From Paenibacillus borealis (lineage in GTDB: Bacteria; Bacillota; Bacilli; Paenibacillales; Paenibacillaceae), in the NCBI RefSeq assembly GCF_000758665.1, contig NZ_CP009285.1, positions 7,750,001 through 7,814,000 of the forward strand: DNA of 64,000 nucleotides, in the 5' to 3' direction. This document shows, piece by piece, positions 1 to 9,197 of this stretch (within the stretch, counting starts at the first letter, position 1; every line of letters begins with the position of its first letter). The translations under genes were made by a program, and so were the position numbers. The notes beneath the pieces were generated by a model. The model was not told where the DNA came from and searched no databases. It saw only the letters and a program-made list of their open reading frames with translations.

Positions 1-1344
1 CGGATGATCGATTCACTGGAACAGGTCCAGGACGAGCTGCGGCAGCAATCCCTGCTGGACCCGCTGACCCAGCTCCCCAACCGCTCGCTCTTTTTTGCCA
101 AGCTGAATGAAGCCATCGCTGCGGCCAAAGTGATCAACCGGCAGATAGCCCTGGTATTTATTGATCTGGATCATTTCAAGACGGTGAACGACACGCTCGG
201 CCATGATTTCGGGGATGCCATCCTCAAGGAGACGGCCTTCCGGATCTCACAGGTTGTCGGCAAACATGATGTGGTCTCCCGGCTCGGGGGGGATGAATTC
301 ACCATTCTCCTCTCCGATGTTCCGGATGCCGGCAGCATTCACACCCAGCTGTCACGGATTCAGGAAGCCCTCTCCATGCCGCATCATATTAAGGGACATC
401 TTCTATATAATACGGCCAGTATCGGCGTCAGCATTTACCCGCAGAACGGTGAAGACGCCGATTATCTGGTCAAACAGGCAGATCTGGCCATGTTCCATGT
501 CAAGGAGTCCGGCCGCAATAACATCTTCCAGTATTCAGAGGACCTTGAGGCAGGCATCCGGCGCAAGAAGGTGCTGGCCCAGCAGCTGCTCTCTGCCGCA
601 GTCGCGAACGAATTCGAGGTTCATTATCAGCCTATCCTCGGTGCAGGTACTTTGCAGGTATCCAAGGTGGAGGCGCTACTGCGCTGGACTAGTCCGAGCT
701 ACGGAATTATCTCCCCAGCCGAGTTCATTCCGCTGGCCGAGAGCAGCGGCTCGATTATCGGCATCGGCGGCTGGGTACTGCGGCAGGTCTGCTCCGATAT
801 GCGTGAATTCCGCAGCCGGGGGCTGGAGGTTACAGCCGCGGTTAATATCTCTGCTCTGCAGCTGATGCAGCCCGGTCTTCTCGAGCTGCTGCTCGACCTG
901 CTCCACGAATATGATCTGCCTGCGTCGAGTCTGGAGCTGGAGATCACCGAAAGCGTCCTGGTCTCCGGGGACAGCATCTTCCGGTCACTGCAGCAGTTAA
1001 GGGCCCACGGGTTCCGGATCTCGCTTGATGACTTCGGCACAGGCTTCTCTTCCTTAAGCTATCTGCGCCGCTTCCCTGTCGATGTGATTAAGATCGACCG
1101 TTCCTTCATATCCGAGATGTCTCCGGCCCCGCCGGGTGATGTGCTCGTCAAGGCGATTATTGAGCTCAGCCATAACCTCGGGCTGCGGGTCGTTTCCGAA
1201 GGCATTGAGCATCAAGAGCAGTTCGATATGCTGCGCGCGCTGGGCAGTGACGAGCTGCAGGGATACTATATCAGCAGACCTCTCCAGGTCTCGGCACTTT
1301 ATTCTTTTTTAGAGCAGGGAAATTACTTTCCGGAGTCAAAATAA
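1..1344 (+). CDS. GGDEF-EAL cyclic-di-GMP protein, 5' end missing
   Basis: Tandem diguanylate cyclase and phosphodiesterase domains that make and break cyclic-di-GMP. The frame is open to the window edge, so the start and any N-terminal sensor domain lie outside. Numbering from the ATG at base 4, the GGDEF motif is intact at residues 95-99 (RLGGDEF). The usual inhibitory RxxD site just before it lacks its arginine (GKHD). The EAL domain has EALLRW at about 223-228, the NISALQL and EITES stretches and DDFGTGFSS, so the phosphodiesterase core looks complete. A short coiled region (SLEQVQDELRQQSLLDPLT) joins the GGDEF domain to whatever precedes it. The net activity cannot be told from sequence. 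Confidence 0.93.
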   Translation, partial: RMIDSLEQVQDELRQQSLLDPLTQLPNRSLFFAKLNEAIAAAKVINRQIALVFIDLDHFKTVNDTLGHDFGDAILKETAFRISQVVGKHDVVSRLGGDEFTILLSDVPDAGSIHTQLSRIQEALSMPHHIKGHLLYNTASIGVSIYPQNGEDADYLVKQADLAMFHVKESGRNNIFQYSEDLEAGIRRKKVLAQQLLSAAVANEFEVHYQPILGAGTLQVSKVEALLRWTSPSYGIISPAEFIPLAESSGSIIGIGGWVLRQVCSDMREFRSRGLEVTAAVNISALQLMQPGLLELLLDLLHEYDLPASSLELEITESVLVSGDSIFRSLQQLRAHGFRISLDDFGTGFSSLSYLRRFPVDVIKIDRSFISEMSPAPPGDVLVKAIIELSHNLGLRVVSEGIEHQEQFDMLRALGSDELQGYYISRPLQVSALYSFLEQGNYFPESK

Positions 1345-1394
1345 GCAGTAATTTCATAGGCAAGTTACGGGCGATATGATATGATAGGCAAGCT

Positions 1395-1425
1395 GATAAC
1401 AGCACCCGCTTCGGGTGCTGTTATC
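1395..1425. terminator. Perfect 14-bp hairpin after the GGDEF-EAL gene
   Basis: GATAACAGCACCCG, a three-base CTT loop, then the exact complement. It sits between the stop of the GGDEF-EAL gene and the ribosome binding site of the next gene. No T-run follows, so it may be a weak terminator or a stabilising structure. Confidence 0.55.
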
Positions 1426-1464
1426 CTATGCGAACAATTATGAAAATTGGAGGCTTTAATTGTT

Positions 1465-2088
1465 ATGTCAGCGCAACCGCAAACAACTCAATCCGTCAAA
1501 ATCGTCACCGCCGACCCCAGCGCCATCGGCTTGTTCGGATTGGCTATCGTCACCTTGGTCGCTTCTTCACAAAAGCTCGAAATTACAACAGGTCTGAGCT
1601 ACGCTATTCCATGGGCTATCTTCCTCGGAGCCTTTGCCCAGCTGTTCGCATCCATCCAGGATGCCAAGCACAACAACACCTTTGGCATGACTGCTTTTGG
1701 TGCCTATGCATTCTTCTGGTTCGGCATGGGCGCAAGCTGGCTGATCAAGCTCGGTGTATTCGGTACAGTGCTGGCAGAAGGCGTTGATCCCAAGCAGCTC
1801 GGATTTGTTTTTGTAGGATATCTCGTGTTCACCCTATTCATGACGCTCGGTGCCGTTGAAGCGAACCGCGTCCTGCTGGTCATCTTCATTCTAATCGACT
1901 TCCTCTTCCTCGGCCTCGCTATGGATTCCTTCGGAGTCGCTGCAGAATTCTTCCACAAGCTGGCTGCCGTTTCGGAAATGGCTATCGGAATTGTATCGCT
2001 CTACGGCTGCGGCGCTTCTGTGCTCAATGCTCATTTCGGACGTACTTTCCTGCCGATTGGCGCACCACTGGGCATCTTCAAGAAGTAA
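1465..2088 (+). CDS. GPR1/FUN34/YaaH (SatP) family acetate/succinate permease
   Basis: A 207-residue membrane protein of the acetate uptake transporter family, with about six hydrophobic helices. The N-terminal signature of the family (NPAPLGL) appears here as ADPSAIGLFGL at about residues 17-27, directly before the first helix. The likely role is proton-coupled uptake of acetate or a related short acid. The ATG at 1465 is chosen because TTGGAGG lies at 1447-1453, about 11 bases upstream; an in-frame TTG at 1447 is part of that Shine-Dalgarno. It is a single gene between two hairpins. The substrate is inferred from the family only. Confidence 0.88.
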   Translation: MSAQPQTTQSVKIVTADPSAIGLFGLAIVTLVASSQKLEITTGLSYAIPWAIFLGAFAQLFASIQDAKHNNTFGMTAFGAYAFFWFGMGASWLIKLGVFGTVLAEGVDPKQLGFVFVGYLVFTLFMTLGAVEANRVLLVIFILIDFLFLGLAMDSFGVAAEFFHKLAAVSEMAIGIVSLYGCGASVLNAHFGRTFLPIGAPLGIFKK

Positions 2089-2131
2089 TTACAGTTCAAG
2101 CGCAAGTTCATTGGGCTCCAATCTCAAGAGC

Positions 2132-2180
2132 AACGGATAAATACTTGCTGTCCTTAGGCAGAGGTGTTTATCCGTTTTGA
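2132..2180 (+). terminator. Rho-independent terminator of the YaaH-family gene
   Basis: AACGGATAAA at 2132-2141 pairs with TTTATCCGTT at 2167-2176 and is followed by TTGAATTT. The loop region is long. Confidence 0.7.
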
Positions 2181-2343
2181 ATTTACACGGCTGTTTGTTA
2201 GGTTTTTCCTTGCGCAAAGACGATAAAAATGACATGCTATAGAGACACCTACGACATATCTCGACATTTTTCTGCGGTGCAGGAACCGCTTTTTATGAAT
2301 AGCAAATCTACTGCTTTAATTTTTCGGGTATCGGAGGCAATCC

Positions 2344-4488
2344 ATGGCTTTCATTAATAAAAAGCCTTTAACGATTATTGTCGGCTTCTTAGTCGTCCTG
2401 CAGCTCTCTCTATTCTATTATTATTCCTTATCCGTGAACCGGGAATACAGGGCTGAGAAGGCCGATCTGTCCTCACAGGCAGTCATGCTGACCTCGAATA
2501 TCGAGGAGAGAGTGGCAATTGTCAAAGGCGTAAGTTCCTTTATTCAAACGGTCGGCTTTGATGCTGATCCCGCACTTATCAATAACTATCTGGTAACGGC
2601 ACACAACAACAACTCAAGCAATGTCACGAATATTATGATCGCTCCTGATGGCCTTATCCGCTACCTCTACCCTCTTGAAGGCAATACAGCAATTCTGGGC
2701 AAAAGCCTGCTGCTGGATGCCTCCCTGGCCTCCCCCGGTATGATCCAAGAAACGATACGTTCCCGCGGCATTACGGTAGACGGACCCCGTACATTAGCCC
2801 AAGGCGGCTATGGAATGGTGATCCGGCAAGCTATTTACCAAGGCAACTCTTTCGAGGGCATCGTCTCGGTTACTGTGAAGATCGATAGCATTGTGAACCA
2901 GCTTGCGCTTGAGGACAGCAATATTTATGTTGCGTCTGAGGACCACACCTTCCTCTTCGGCAACGAATCCCGTACGGATGACGTGCAGCTTACTGTTCCT
3001 GTTCAGGCTTATAATCAGCATTGGCTGATGGGGATATCCCTGCCTTCCTATAAGAAATGGCAGGTGTTCCGCAGCGTGCTGTGGATTGATGTTGCCTTCC
3101 TGCTTGTGATTGCTTTCATTCTCTATGTTTTCTGGCATCAGAGCCGCTTCAACCGTGAGCTGGAGCGTGTAGTCAGTCTCCGGACCCGTGATCTGAGCAT
3201 CTCCAAGCGTTTATATGAAAAGCTCGCGCATTACGACAGTCTGACTGACATTCCGAACCGGCGTTATTTCATGGATGAATTCGAGCGTCTGCTGCAATGC
3301 TCTGACCCTACGCAGACTTATACCTTATTTTTTTTCGACTTGAACCGGTTCAAGGAAATCAATGATACGCTTGGGCACTCTACGGGGGATCAGGTAATCA
3401 AAACACTGGCCGGCCGGCTGAAATCCGGTGATCTGCCCTTCAAGCTGTTCGCACGTACCGGCGGAGATGAATTCGTCATGATCTTCCCTGACTTGCCGCG
3501 TGAGCAAATTCCTGTGATTGCCGAACAAATCAGCCTGTTAATCTCGCAAACGCTGCTGATCTCAGGAGCACATCTCAGCTTGTCCACCAGCATCGGTGTC
3601 TCCCTGTACCCGGAGCATTCGAAGAATAAAGATGATCTGCTGAAATTCGCGGATATGTCGATGTACCAGGCCAAGACACAGGAAGACGCCAATTTCTTCA
3701 TCTTCGACTGGGAGCTGCGCGAGAAGCTGGAGCAGAAGACGATGATAGCTAAGTATTTGCATTCTGCACTGGAGCGGGAAGAATTCGTGCTCTATTATCA
3801 GCCGCAGATCAATGCCGTCACAGGTAAAATGATCGGTATGGAGGCGCTGATCCGCTGGAACCATCCCGAGAAGGGTCTGATCGGACCAGGCACCTTCATC
3901 GCCGCCGTGGAAGAGGCCGGACTGATGATCCAGCTGACCGACTGGGTGCTGCGTGAGGTATGCCGCCAGCTCTGCGAGTGGCGGAACCTGGGAATGCCGC
4001 TGCTGCGGACATCGATTAATATCTCCAACAGCTGGTTCTACAACCGTAATCTGATCGAGAATCTGCTCTCCGTGCTTGACCAGTACGGACTGGATACCGA
4101 TATGCTGGAATTCGAAATTACAGAGAGCACAGCGCTGCTGGAAGAGCATTATCCGCTGCTGCAGCAGATGCGCGATCACGGAATCATCGTCTCCATTGAT
4201 GATTTCGGCACGAAATATTCTTCATTGAATTATCTGAAGCATTTTCCCGTGAACAAAATCAAAATTGACCGGACCTTTATCACCGGCATTGGTGTCAGCT
4301 CCATTGATGAGACCATCATCAAATCCATCGTCTTTGTCGCCTCACAGCTTGGCTATGACCTGATTGCCGAAGGGGTAGAGACGCCGGAGCAGCTCGCCTT
4401 CCTGGTGAAGCATGATTGTCCGCATATTCAGGGATTCCTGTTCTTCCCGCCGCTGCCTGCCGACGAAATCCGCAAGCTGGCTTCGTAA
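2344..4488 (+). CDS. Membrane-bound CHASE-like sensor with GGDEF and EAL domains
   Basis: 714 residues. An N-terminal membrane helix (about 9-29) is followed by an extracytoplasmic region of about 210 residues resembling a CHASE ligand-binding domain. A second helix lies at about 246-266, then a short coiled linker. GGDEF is intact at 373-377 (RTGGDEF) and EAL near 499 (GMEALIRW), with the NISNSW, EITES and DDFGTKYSS segments of an active-type EAL core. It should sense an external small molecule and alter cyclic-di-GMP. The start is the ATG after a TCGGAGGC ribosome binding site. It has no obvious operon partner, and is one of three GGDEF proteins in the first 33 kb. Confidence 0.92.
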   Translation: MAFINKKPLTIIVGFLVVLQLSLFYYYSLSVNREYRAEKADLSSQAVMLTSNIEERVAIVKGVSSFIQTVGFDADPALINNYLVTAHNNNSSNVTNIMIAPDGLIRYLYPLEGNTAILGKSLLLDASLASPGMIQETIRSRGITVDGPRTLAQGGYGMVIRQAIYQGNSFEGIVSVTVKIDSIVNQLALEDSNIYVASEDHTFLFGNESRTDDVQLTVPVQAYNQHWLMGISLPSYKKWQVFRSVLWIDVAFLLVIAFILYVFWHQSRFNRELERVVSLRTRDLSISKRLYEKLAHYDSLTDIPNRRYFMDEFERLLQCSDPTQTYTLFFFDLNRFKEINDTLGHSTGDQVIKTLAGRLKSGDLPFKLFARTGGDEFVMIFPDLPREQIPVIAEQISLLISQTLLISGAHLSLSTSIGVSLYPEHSKNKDDLLKFADMSMYQAKTQEDANFFIFDWELREKLEQKTMIAKYLHSALEREEFVLYYQPQINAVTGKMIGMEALIRWNHPEKGLIGPGTFIAAVEEAGLMIQLTDWVLREVCRQLCEWRNLGMPLLRTSINISNSWFYNRNLIENLLSVLDQYGLDTDMLEFEITESTALLEEHYPLLQQMRDHGIIVSIDDFGTKYSSLNYLKHFPVNKIKIDRTFITGIGVSSIDETIIKSIVFVASQLGYDLIAEGVETPEQLAFLVKHDCPHIQGFLFFPPLPADEIRKLAS

Positions 4489-4546
4489 ACCGGGGATCGT
4501 TATAATAAAGGTAAGACTGAAGTTAACCCGAAAGGATTATGAGAAC

Positions 4547-4870
4547 ATGAATGGATTATCTACCGGCGAAATTGCCGGAACCGTTATATTTGCGCTGATC
4601 CTGGCCTTACTTGCCTACCGCATTATCCGCGGCATGCCGAAGATGGCCGGAGATATTACAGCCTTCCGCAAACGCACACTCGTCTGGACCCAGGTGGCAC
4701 TGGTACTTACGGTTCTCCAGTTGAACTTCAAAGCAGGGGACTGGCGTTTCGGAATTATTCTTGGACTGATTGTCCTCTTTACCGGAAGCATCTGGCTGTC
4801 CGCGCGCCGTTATGATAACGCCCGTCTGGCTGAGTCAGCTGCAGAGCCGCAGGAGAGCACCAAAGAATAA
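4547..4870 (+). CDS. Small three-helix membrane protein, unknown function
   Basis: 107 residues with three hydrophobic segments at about 8-26, 46-62 and 70-88, then a charged Ala/Glu-rich tail. The ATG at 4547 is chosen because the protein then opens with a soluble MNGLSTGE and its first helix; an AAAGGA site lies about 10 bases upstream. A terminator follows at once. I do not recognise a named family, and no function is proposed. Confidence 0.72.
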   Translation: MNGLSTGEIAGTVIFALILALLAYRIIRGMPKMAGDITAFRKRTLVWTQVALVLTVLQLNFKAGDWRFGIILGLIVLFTGSIWLSARRYDNARLAESAAEPQESTKE

Positions 4871-4890
4871 CACACTAATCTATGATTCTG

Positions 4891-4915
4891 AAGCTCCCGT
4901 ATGGGGGCTTTTTTT
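4891..4915 (+). terminator. Rho-independent terminator
   Basis: AAGCTCCC, a GTAT loop and GGGGGCTT (one G-U pair), then a run of seven T. It separates the small membrane protein from the AraC-type regulator; the T-run runs into that gene's AGGAGG site. Confidence 0.85.
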
Positions 4916-4928
4916 AGGAGGAGTCACT

Positions 4929-5813
4929 GTGGGCAGTACACAAGAATTGGGCATCTACGGTTTCCGCTTCAGTGAACCGGACCGGCTGCCGCTGCTGAAT
5001 CTGTTCGCAGCCGGGCATTCGGTTGAGCTAAGCCCGGATTATGACTGGAACGGCATGGAGCGCAGTGATGGTCCGCTGCTGCTCTTCCAATATACCGTAT
5101 CGGGAAGAGGGATCTATGAACTTGACGGGGAGAGCTTCAGCGTCGGCCCCGGACAGGCCTTCATGGCCGAGATTCCCGGCAGCCACCGGTATTATTATCC
5201 CGGCGGCACGGAGCCGTGGGAGTTCTATTTCCTGCTCTTCCGGCCGCAGCCGCTGCTGCCGCTCTGGAATGATATTAAGTCCAGAACCGGGGCAACCCCG
5301 GCTCTGGATTCCGGCAGCCCGCCGGTCCGCATGCTGCGCGATATCGTCCGTGAAGCCCATGCCGGGCGGATTACCGATCCTTACTCGGCTTCCTCGCTGC
5401 TTCATCAATTCATGATGGAGCTTGGCAGGTATACCTCGGGCGGCCCGCGTGACGCGGCCGGCTGGCCGCCGGCCATCCGCGAATGCGTCCGGTTCATCGA
5501 GGAGAATTACAGCTCCATGATCGGTCAGCAGGAGCTTGCCGGGAAGCTGGGCCTCTCGAAATTCCATCTGCTGCGGACCTTCAGCAAGGCAGTGGGTGTT
5601 ACCCCCAATGACTATTTGAACCGGGTCCGCATTGAGCATGCCGTGGAGCTGTTGAGAACAACAGACTGCAGCATCGAAGCCATTGCCGGCCAGATCGGCT
5701 ATTCCTCAGGCAGTTACTTCATTAAGGTATTCCATAAGCTTACCGGACAGACGCCGGGTGCCTTCCGCTCAGGGAACGCCAGCCTGAACTACAGCCGCCT
5801 GTTCTTCAGCTGA
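4929..5813 (+). CDS. AraC family transcriptional regulator with N-terminal cupin
   Basis: 294 residues from a GTG start. AGGAGG lies 7 bases upstream, at 4917-4922. The first half is a cupin-type sugar or effector-binding domain (ELDGESFSVGPGQAFMAEIPGSH). The last hundred residues are the two helix-turn-helix motifs of the AraC family (QELAGKLGLSKFHLLRTFSKAVGVTPNDYL and the IEAIAGQIGYSSGSYFIKVFHKLTG segment). Such proteins usually control nearby carbohydrate genes, but no such target adjoins it. It is convergent with the next small gene. Confidence 0.9.
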   Translation: MGSTQELGIYGFRFSEPDRLPLLNLFAAGHSVELSPDYDWNGMERSDGPLLLFQYTVSGRGIYELDGESFSVGPGQAFMAEIPGSHRYYYPGGTEPWEFYFLLFRPQPLLPLWNDIKSRTGATPALDSGSPPVRMLRDIVREAHAGRITDPYSASSLLHQFMMELGRYTSGGPRDAAGWPPAIRECVRFIEENYSSMIGQQELAGKLGLSKFHLLRTFSKAVGVTPNDYLNRVRIEHAVELLRTTDCSIEAIAGQIGYSSGSYFIKVFHKLTGQTPGAFRSGNASLNYSRLFFS

Positions 5814-5825
5814 CACTTGAAAGTG

Positions 5826-6050
5826 TTACCTTTTCCGCACCCCGTAAAGGATCAGACCGAGCAGGCTCAGCAGGATTGGAAAGCCGGTGAGCAGCATAAG
5901 AGAAGAGGTCATTCCCTCGTATGAGGTGGTGCCCACTACAATCGGAATCTCAAACACTCCGGATTGGGTGAGTAGGAACATAATGAAGCCGATACCTAGT
6001 CCGATTAGCGCCATTCTGGTCATGTGTCTGGAAAATGATGCGGATTTCAT
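5826..6050 (-). CDS. Small two-helix membrane protein, unknown function
   Basis: 74 residues with two hydrophobic stretches (about 13-28 and 51-69) separated by a loop IPIVVGTTSYEGM, ending in a basic tail (YGVRKR). The ATG at 6050 is chosen because GGAGG precedes it by 8 bases; a longer frame to 6125 reads through that site. It is a single gene, 12 bases from the convergent AraC stop. The family is not recognised. Confidence 0.65.
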   Translation of the reverse strand: MKSASFSRHMTRMALIGLGIGFIMFLLTQSGVFEIPIVVGTTSYEGMTSSLMLLTGFPILLSLLGLILYGVRKR

Positions 6051-6186
6051 GTGGATTTCCTCCATTTTTTCTCTGCTGGCACAGCCTGAATCCGTCTGTG
6101 TATGTTGTATTCGCCGGACAGGCATACTTTACCTCTGCGTAACCATACTAATGACATTCTATGAATAACTATGGAGGGGTAAGGAT

Positions 6187-6663
6187 ATGAGCAAAAAACT
6201 GAATCTGCTGATGTTCAGCGGAGAATATGACAAAGCCATGGCGGGGCTGATTCTGGCGAATGCCGCACGGGATATTGAGGTTGAGGTTACGATGTTCTTC
6301 TCCTTCTGGGGGCTGTTCCTCATCCGGGACCCGGAGACAATGACGCTGGAGGATAAGACGATCTATGAGAAGCTGATGGATGTCATCACACCCAAAGGAC
6401 CGGAGCAGCTGCCGCTCTCGCGGATGAACTTCAGCGGGCTAGGCAAGCTGATGCTGGAGGAGATGATCGAGGAGCAGGGAGCGCCGAAGCTGATTCATTT
6501 CCTGAAGGGCGCGCGCAAAAAGAACATCAAGTTCTATGCCTGCAAGCTCTCTGTGGAAATCATGGGCTTCAAGCCGGAGGAGCTCCTGCCTGAAGTGGAG
6601 ATTATCGACGCTGCCGCCTACCTGAAGGATGCGCTGGAGAGCGATATTCAGCTCTTTATCTGA
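6187..6663 (+). CDS. DsrE/DsrF-like family protein
   Basis: 158 residues. The opening KKLNLLMFSGEYDKAMAGLILANAA and the VEVTMFFSFWGLFLI segment match the DsrE/DsrF/DrsH-like fold, a small alpha/beta fold seen in sulfur-relay and peroxiredoxin-like accessory proteins. Cys119 (FYACKLSVEIMGF) lies where the family often has a reactive cysteine. The following gene is a cysteine-desulfurase-like PLP enzyme, so a sulfur-handling link is possible but inferred. The start follows TGGAGGGG at 6171-6178. Confidence 0.82.
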   Translation: MSKKLNLLMFSGEYDKAMAGLILANAARDIEVEVTMFFSFWGLFLIRDPETMTLEDKTIYEKLMDVITPKGPEQLPLSRMNFSGLGKLMLEEMIEEQGAPKLIHFLKGARKKNIKFYACKLSVEIMGFKPEELLPEVEIIDAAAYLKDALESDIQLFI

Positions 6664-6726
6664 GCAGGCATTAAGTCTGGCATGGGCTTTAACCTAATTC
6701 CAGGCGCGGGCATATACTGGGCAAGT

Positions 6727-6809
6727 GGAAACGGCTTTGCCGTCCTTTAAATAAGGGCGGTACCGAAACAGCTGCGCCATCCCTCCAAGGACGGTACTCT
6801 TCCGTTTCC
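6727..6809 (+). promoter_or_regulatory. Large nested hairpin in the leader of the PLP enzyme gene
   Basis: GGAAACGG (6727-6734) pairs perfectly with CCGTTTCC (6802-6809). Inside this, CCGTCCTT (6740-6747) pairs with AAGGACGG (6787-6794). The enclosed 39 bases hold a further GGCG/CGCC pairing and an AGGGCGGTACCG stretch that recalls the T-box core. A second small hairpin (GACAA/TTGTC, 6812-6829) ends beside the ribosome binding site GGAGGG. This looks like a structured 5' leader; its class is not identified. Confidence 0.5.
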
Positions 6810-6843
6810 GCGACAACAGATTCATTGTCTGGAGGGATTATCC

Positions 6844-8355
6844 GTGCTGAGTATCCACCACGCCGCTGCAGCAGAGGTGCCGTCTTCACTGCAGGGGCAT
6901 TTCGCGGCTTTCCGCGAGCATATTATAGGAAATCGCCATATGATTTCTACGCCGTACGGCCGGCAGCCGCTGCTGTATGCCGACTGGACGGCCAGCGGCC
7001 GGCTGTATGAGCCAATTGAGCGCAGAATGCAGGAGAGCTTCGGCCCCTATGTCAGCAATCCGCATACTGATTCTAATACTACAGGGCTAACGATGACCCT
7101 GGCTTATAATGAAGCACGGCAGATCATCAGGGAGCATGTGAATGCCGGTCCCGGCGACGCTTTGCTCTTCTGCGGCAACGGCACTACAGGAGCGGTGAAC
7201 AAGCTGCAGCGGATCATGGGCCTTAAGCTGCCGGAGTGGCTGCAGCAGAGCTACGTCTGTCCGCCGGAAGAACGCCCGGTCATCTTCATCAGTCATATGG
7301 AGCATCATTCCAATCTGTTGCCCTGGCAGGAAGGCATCGGCGATGTCATCACTGTTCCATCCGGACCGGGCGGGCTGGTTGACCTTGAGCAGTTAGAAGA
7401 GCTATTGATACGCTACCGGCACCGCCGCTTCAAGATCGGCTCCTTCACCGCCTGCTCCAATGTCACCGGCATTCAGACACCCTACCATCAGCTTGCTGCC
7501 GTCATGCACCGGCATGGCGGAGTTTGCTTTGTGGATTTTGCTGCGAACGCACCTTATGAGGAGATCAATATGCATCCTGCATCCCCGCTGGAGAAGCTGG
7601 ATGCCATCTTCTTCTCTCCGCACAAATTCCTCGGCGGTCCCGGAACCGGCGGAGTGCTGCTGTTTGATACCGCGCTCAGCACAGGCAGCCTGCCGGATGA
7701 ACCCGGCGGCGGCACTGTGGTATGGGTCAACCGCTGGGGCGGACGGCGCTATATCGCAGATGTGGAAGTACGCGAGGACGGAGGCACCCCCGGATTCCTG
7801 CAGGCCATCCGCACAGCCCTGTGCATCAGGCTGAAGGATCAGATGAACGGACCCGGACAATATATGGTGGCCCGGGAGCAGGAGCTGTGCCGGAAGCTGC
7901 TCTCGGAGCTTGCACAGATTCCAGACTGCTCCGTACTGGCAGGCGCTCAAACTGAGCGCCACGGGATCATCTCCTTCACCCTGAAGGAGATCCACTACAA
8001 TCTCGCCGTCCGGCTTCTGAATGACCGCTTCGGCATTCAAGCACGCGGAGGCTGCTCCTGCGCCGGCCCGTACGGCCATCAGCTGCTCGGGCTGGACCCT
8101 GCGCATTCGCAGGCATTCATCCAGGCGATCCACGCCGGTGACCAGTCGCTGAAGCCGGGCTGGGTCCGCCTGTCCCTGCACCCGGTTATGACTGACCGGG
8201 AGGTGGAGCATATGGCCTTCGCTGTCCGCTCCATCGTCAGCCGCATCGACGAATGGAGCAGCGACTACCGCTATAGCTCTGCCACCAACAGCTGGCTTCA
8301 CACCGGCGATACAGGGGAGACCGAGGGGGCTATACGCGAATTATTCTCTCTGTAG
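6844..8355 (+). CDS. Class V aminotransferase / cysteine-desulfurase-like PLP enzyme
   Basis: 503 residues, fold type I PLP enzyme of the SufS/CsdA-like branch. The PLP-binding lysine is Lys261 in FFSPHKFLGGPGTGG. HMEHHSNLLPW and VDFAANAPYE are the usual cofactor-contact stretches. RGGCSCAGPYGH near residue 400 puts a cysteine where desulfurases carry the persulfide cysteine. It is longer than SufS (about 410), with N- and C-terminal extensions, so the substrate may differ. The GTG start has GGAGGG at 6831-6836. The last 15 bases overlap the convergent TVP38 gene. Confidence 0.82.
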   Translation: MLSIHHAAAAEVPSSLQGHFAAFREHIIGNRHMISTPYGRQPLLYADWTASGRLYEPIERRMQESFGPYVSNPHTDSNTTGLTMTLAYNEARQIIREHVNAGPGDALLFCGNGTTGAVNKLQRIMGLKLPEWLQQSYVCPPEERPVIFISHMEHHSNLLPWQEGIGDVITVPSGPGGLVDLEQLEELLIRYRHRRFKIGSFTACSNVTGIQTPYHQLAAVMHRHGGVCFVDFAANAPYEEINMHPASPLEKLDAIFFSPHKFLGGPGTGGVLLFDTALSTGSLPDEPGGGTVVWVNRWGGRRYIADVEVREDGGTPGFLQAIRTALCIRLKDQMNGPGQYMVAREQELCRKLLSELAQIPDCSVLAGAQTERHGIISFTLKEIHYNLAVRLLNDRFGIQARGGCSCAGPYGHQLLGLDPAHSQAFIQAIHAGDQSLKPGWVRLSLHPVMTDREVEHMAFAVRSIVSRIDEWSSDYRYSSATNSWLHTGDTGETEGAIRELFSL

Positions 8356-8976
8356 CGGTTTGCTGTTCACTTCCCGTTCCCGGGCCAGCCGGGCGAATCT
8401 GGACTCGATCGCCTTAACCCCCCAGAGTGACACTCCGATGAACAGCAGCACGTAGACAATCTCTCCCGGATGACGGATGAACCGGTCCACATCATTGCCG
8501 ATGTAGGAGACCGCAAACACCATAATGGCTTTGCCGGCGCATAGGGCAATCAGGTAGGAACGAAGGCGCATGGAGGCAAGCCCTGCAGCCATGTTAATGA
8601 CTACGAATGGGCCTACCGGAAACAGACTGAGCAGAAAAACATAGCTGAACCCGCTCTGGCGGACCCAGGTCATGCTTTTGGCGACCTTGGGCCGCTCCGC
8701 CCATTTACGCAGATAGCGGTGGCTGCCGATTTTACGGATAATCAGGAATGTAGTTACACAGCCGGCTACAAGACCGATCCAGGAATACAGGAACCCAAGC
8801 CATAACCCGTATACTGCCCCGTTAAGCCCTACAATCGCAATGGTCGGCAGCGGCGGCACGAATGATTTCATGAAGGTAAGGCCAACCCCGGGCAGCGGCC
8901 CAAGCGAGCGGTATTGCTCCAGTAGAGTCCGCAGCCGCTCCTCCGTCAGCCATGACATTATATCTAAAAAGAACAT
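8341..8976 (-). CDS. TVP38/TMEM64 (DedA-like) membrane protein
   Basis: About 211 residues. The core FMKSFVPPLPTIAIVGLNGAVYGLWLGFLYSWIG, and later FPVGPFVVINMAAGL, are typical of the VTT/SNARE-associated domain, which includes candidate lipid scramblases. Five to six membrane helices, C-terminus basic. The ATG at 8976 is chosen because AGGAGAG lies about 11 bases upstream; an ATG at 8994 sits inside that site. The 3' end overlaps the convergent PLP enzyme gene by 15 bases. Confidence 0.85.
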   Translation of the reverse strand: MFFLDIMSWLTEERLRTLLEQYRSLGPLPGVGLTFMKSFVPPLPTIAIVGLNGAVYGLWLGFLYSWIGLVAGCVTTFLIIRKIGSHRYLRKWAERPKVAKSMTWVRQSGFSYVFLLSLFPVGPFVVINMAAGLASMRLRSYLIALCAGKAIMVFAVSYIGNDVDRFIRHPGEIVYVLLFIGVSLWGVKAIESRFARLAREREVNSKPLQRE

Positions 8977-9197
8977 TTCTTCAGCTCTCCTCATTACATG
9001 GTGGAATAGTTCCCTATAATATAGGGCGGTGAGTATCAATTATACAATACTTTGCATCCGCCTGATGCTAAAACGTCAACTGACTGGACAAGCACGAGCT
9101 GCCGGGGATATGATGAATTCAACTAGTAACAGAGTCGGCGTGAACCTGGATTTACTCTTATTTTGTGAACAATCAGCCAGCCCGAAGTGAGGTCTTC

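Noticed and set aside
6750..6800. T-box leader
   Set aside because: AGGGCGGTACCG is close to the core, but the tRNA-pairing UGG is CGG, and there is no room for a specifier stem in the gap.
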